7,689 nucleotides of DNA from CAG-791 sp964386925 (GTDB taxonomy: Bacteria; Bacillota; Clostridia; Lachnospirales; Lachnospiraceae): contig CAYLUU010000107.1 in the NCBI GenBank assembly GCA_964386925.1, forward strand, positions 1 through 7,689. Direction: 5' to 3'. Shown here piece by piece: positions 4,901 to 7,689 of this stretch. How positions within the stretch are numbered: the first letter of the stretch is position 1; the number at the start of each line of letters is the position of its first letter. The notes beneath the pieces are model-generated. The model did no database searches, had not been told where the DNA came from, and saw only the letters and a list, made by a program, of their open reading frames with translations. Both the position numbers and the translations under genes were made by a program.

Positions 4901-7689
4901 CCTATACGGTTCTGGGCGGAGACGACAAAACAAATGCGCAGACCATTACCGGCTTCTCCGCTGCTGTTTCGCAGAAGGAGAAGGTTTACTATGTCAACAC
5001 CTGCAATGCGGAGGGGAAAGCCTATGACATGACAACCGCGCGGATTACGGAGACCGTGACCGGGGCGGATGGAACAACGTGGACAACGAAAACCGCGAAC
5101 GGCGAGACGACGGTTACCGATGCAGATGGGAATCAGTACACGGTGACGACCTCATATACGGGGACGAGCACGCTGGCGAATGGCATGCAGCAGTACCGCT
5201 ATACACAGACGAACACCATCTCGGCAAAGCGTGACTACGCGCTGATCAAGGAGTGGGACAGCTCCATTAGTGATGAGGCAATCGCGGATATCGCGAGCAT
5301 CAATTTCAAGCTGGAACGCCGCACGACCAAGGTGAACGCGGATGGATCGCAGGCAGACTATAAAGTGGTGTTGAATCCGGACAACGAGTCTGGATATTGG
5401 ACGGTCAGCAGTACGGACGCCAGCAACGGTAATAGCCGCAGCTGGAAGACAACATACAGCGGCCTTGAGAAGTATGATGCAGACGGCTACGAATATTACT
5501 ACCGAGCAACCGAGGTGAGCATTGTCACCGAGAGCGGCGAGGTCAAAACGTTAAGTGATTATGGCTGGGCAACGACCTATTATCGTTCCCTGGATCAGAC
5601 GAGAGCGGTGAACTACAAGCCGATAGGAGAGGGCAGAGGCTTTATCACCGTCAGTAAGGTTTGGCAGGACAACGGAGACAGCGAGCGGAAGGACGTTGTC
5701 ATCCGTGTTTATAAGAAGGCACAGCTGAAGGCGGCACTGGAGGCGTGGAAGGAGCAGAATACTGACGCATCCGATGCCACGATCGTGAACCTCGACAGCC
5801 TGACGAATGGTACGGAGAGCGGGAAGCTGAACTGCTATTCAACCAGCCTGATGTCCGGCAGTCAGTATACGGCTTATGTGAACTATGCTGCGATCGATGC
5901 GGCAATAGATCCGAGCGGGGATAAGACGGGTACATTAAGGGATTACATCGTGCTGGAGTATACCGTCGGGGCTACGGAAGGTAACGAAAAGGCACAGCCG
6001 GCGCAGTACACCTATGGTCAGTTGTTGGCTGCAGCGAACAGTGAGAATGGGAACTATTCCGTATCGGGCACGGTGAGCAATGCAAGCCGCGAGTACAAGG
6101 TAGCAACGGCTGCGAGCAGTGACGGAACCGTAGTCTTCACCAATACCCGAGTCGGTCAGTCGGCGATCAATGTGACAAAGAAATGGGAGGATGATCAGAA
6201 CGCAGAGGGACACCGCACATCCTCCATTGAGTTCCAGCTCTATCGGGACGGGGTAAAATATACGGACATTCCGTCCAGCGTTTCCGTGCAGGCAGGCCTT
6301 ACCGGAGAGGATGGAAAGGTGACGACGGATGCGAACTGCAAAGTGGAACTGAATCGTAACACTGGAATTGTTACTGTTACAGCGAGTGATGCGGCGAATA
6401 ACACAGCAGAGAAGTGGACCTTCACGATCACCGGATTGGATATGTTCTCCGAGACAGGAGTTCCCTACAGCTATAACGTGGATGAGCTGACAGGAGAGAC
6501 CGTAACATCCGACAAGGCAGATTCTGCAGACACTGAGACAAATGCGGCAGCCAATGATTCGTCAGATACTGACGGAAGTGGTGCAGGTGACACTGCTGCC
6601 AGCAGAAACACAGTGACGGCTGCCTCGAGCTACACATATGTGCAGAAGAAAACCCAATCTGACGTGACCGAGGGCGACGGCAAGTCACAGCTCTATAGCT
6701 TCGAATTCGAGAACACGATCACCGGTACCACCAGCCATACGGCTTATAAGTATTGGAAGGACAGCGGCATTGGTACAGAGACCCGGCCGGATCTGTATAT
6801 CCGTGTTTATCGGTATCTGCTGGATGACAAGAATGAGAATACGACTACAGCTGTTGATAAGCTGAAATCCTACGAGGAATACAAGGACGCGAAGGATCCT
6901 GTCTGGACGGCGGAGTCGGAGGATACATCCTCTGAAGCATATGCAGCCGACGATGTGCACGGCTACAACTGGAAGATCACGGTCACGGACCTGCCGCAAT
7001 ATAACGATGAAGGTAAGGAATACGTCTATGTCTTCACCGAGGGCATGAACAATGACGGCAAGAACGTATTCGGACAGTATGTCAGCACGGCAGAGACGAA
7101 GACCAGAGGAACACAGAGCGGATCGCAGTCCGGAGAAACGAGCGAAGAACAGAAAGAGCAGGCGGATGGGAATGTGTCCGGAACAGGCACAGCTGCTTCG
7201 GCAGATACCTATGAGGTGTTCACGAATACAATCACCGGCTACATGACCGTAAAGGGCAACAAGACCTGGACCGGCATTACGAGCTACAAGCTGGGCGACG
7301 ATGACCTTCCGGATCCGGAGATCACCATATACCGCACAACGGACAGCACAATCACGAATCTGCAGAGCAAGACGACGGCAGAAATTGCCAGCATGGTTGC
7401 TGATAACAGTATTATCCAGATCGGGACAACGAAGCTGTCGGGCTCCGGGAAAACCTCATATACCTTCCCGGCTACGGATTCAGATGGGAAGATATCTGAT
7501 GCTGATTTGACTGCCCTGCAGCCGGCAATCAACGCAGGGTATGTTTGCGAGGTCAACAATAACGGCAGTACAACGTACCAGCTGCCGAAGTTCGATGAGA
7601 ACGGCAATCGATACTATTATCTGGTAAGAGAGACGCTGGCGGATACTGTTTCCAGTCAGCTGTACAACGAGATCAACGACAACGGAACG
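1552..7689 (+). CDS. Giant Cna-B repeat surface protein (partial, both ends missing)
   Basis: A single frame of 2,046 codons without a stop, open at the gap and at the window edge. Visible order (residues counted from 1552): Gly/Ser/Thr-rich segment 1-139; beta-rich adhesin-like region about 144-363, with FDVNLHINM and QTGDYVTFTLPAEF typical of Gram-positive adhesin (MSCRAMM-type) folds; a diverged Cna-B-like module about 369-493; a DUF7601-like module about 494-635, with IYVPVGLTYTVTQDAVDGY; then nine Cna-B-like modules from 637 to the edge. Family knowledge: Cna-B modules form stiff, protease-resistant stalks, often locked by Lys-Asn isopeptide bonds, that present an adhesive tip from the cell wall. 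A signal peptide is expected in the gap and an LPXTG-type sorting signal beyond 7689, but neither is visible, so cell-wall anchoring is inferred. Ligand unknown. The gene is separate from the GH43 operon. Gene finders that need a start codon may miss it and report antisense frames instead. Confidence 0.93.
2077..2217 (+). other. Ser/Asp/Ala-rich insert in the N-terminal adhesin-like region
   Basis: About 47 residues rich in Ser, Asp, Ala, Gly and Glu (TGDDSSDSADSSGKDDS in the centre) interrupt otherwise structured sequence. Hydrophobic, strand-like sequence precedes it (VAVEFELSDWWILGDNGDKITV) in two short runs and follows it (LLYIYDFYAEDY). Composition resembles the Ser-Asp stretches of staphylococcal Sdr-type proteins, but it is short and irregular. 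It is most simply a disordered acidic loop, possibly glycosylated or cation-binding, which is inference. Confidence 0.6.
3031..3456 (+). other. DUF7601-like beta module within the surface protein
   Basis: About 142 residues between the first, diverged Cna-B-like module and the main array. The pattern FPMKVQFKN, then VSSSVIYVPVGLTYTVTQ, DAVDGYRLDTSY, SGTITAGTNVTVTTKNYN resembles the DUF7601 domain found beside Cna-B modules in Bacillota surface proteins. In that family a 'lP.G..Y.VtE' strand is followed by a Gly/Thr-rich loop and a closing Asn-containing strand. The acidic residue usual after Y.V is Gln here (TYTVTQ). The assignment is by pattern memory, so moderate. Confidence 0.5.
3460..7689 (+). 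repeat. Array of nine Cna-B-like modules
   Basis: Approximate modules: A 3460-3840, B 3841-4251, C 4252-4758, D 4759-5235, E 5236-5634, F 5635-6159, G 6160-6726, H 6727-7239, I 7240 to the edge. Each opens with a 'V.K.W.D' type strand (TKTWKD, TKIWKN, IKEWDS, SKVWQD, TKKWED, YKYWKD, NKTWTG). Complete modules carry a 'Y.V.E' strand and end near 'F.NT'. The isopeptide Lys codons are 4273, 4774, 5248, 5656, 6178, 6748 and 7261 (C to I). The catalytic-type Glu codons are 4579, 5050, 5512, 5956, 6484, 7039 and 7630. The partner Asn codons are 4738, 5212, 5611, 6142, 6712 and 7225, that of I lying off the edge. A and B have Glu or Ile at the Lys position (VEWKD, ISWND) and no closing Asn. Modules have diverged strongly from each other at the DNA level. 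Boundaries are judged by eye. Confidence 0.85.

Overview
The window looks like a piece of a Bacillota (Firmicutes) genome, probably a gut-type anaerobe of the Lachnospiraceae or Erysipelotrichales kind. This is inferred from moderate GC, Gram-positive style Shine-Dalgarno sites, a classic intrinsic terminator, an intracellular GH43 arabinan/xylan-type glycosidase, and a giant Cna-B-repeat surface protein. Genus cannot be fixed from the sequence alone.

Left part (1-1164): the last 30 codons of an unidentified upstream gene overlap by ATGA the start of a complete 315-residue glycoside hydrolase family 43 enzyme (90-1037). The two are therefore the end of an operon, closed by a strong intrinsic terminator at 1129-1164. 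The GH43 enzyme has its three catalytic acids and no signal peptide, so it probably trims imported arabino- or xylo-oligosaccharides in the cytoplasm.

Middle (1165-1551): a short intergenic region carries two tandem copies of a 40-nt unit (period 42), the first of which can fold into a hairpin. It also holds a weak candidate promoter, a G-rich ribosome-binding-like site with an 8-codon mini-ORF, and then exactly 100 Ns. A run of exactly 100 Ns is the usual placeholder for a gap of unknown size, so neither the distance nor the reading frame across it can be trusted.

Right part (1552-7689): one uninterrupted forward frame of 2,046 codons, open at both ends. It has no visible start (lost in the gap) and no stop (beyond the window). 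It encodes a very large secreted surface protein: a Gly/Ser/Thr-rich segment, a beta-rich adhesin-like region interrupted by a Ser/Asp-rich insert, a diverged Cna-B-like module, a DUF7601-like module, then nine consecutive Cna-B-like modules, the last cut by the window edge. The first two of the nine lack the residues for an intramolecular Lys-Asn isopeptide bond. The next six keep the full Lys/Glu/Asn set, and the seventh keeps Lys and Glu up to the edge. The modules are unusually long, with hydrophilic inserts repeatedly placed between the Glu strand and the terminal Asn strand.

The two transcription units are separated by a terminator and nothing links them functionally beyond adjacency. 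Nothing here amounts to a clear new multi-gene system; the most notable object is the expanded Cna-B stalk protein.
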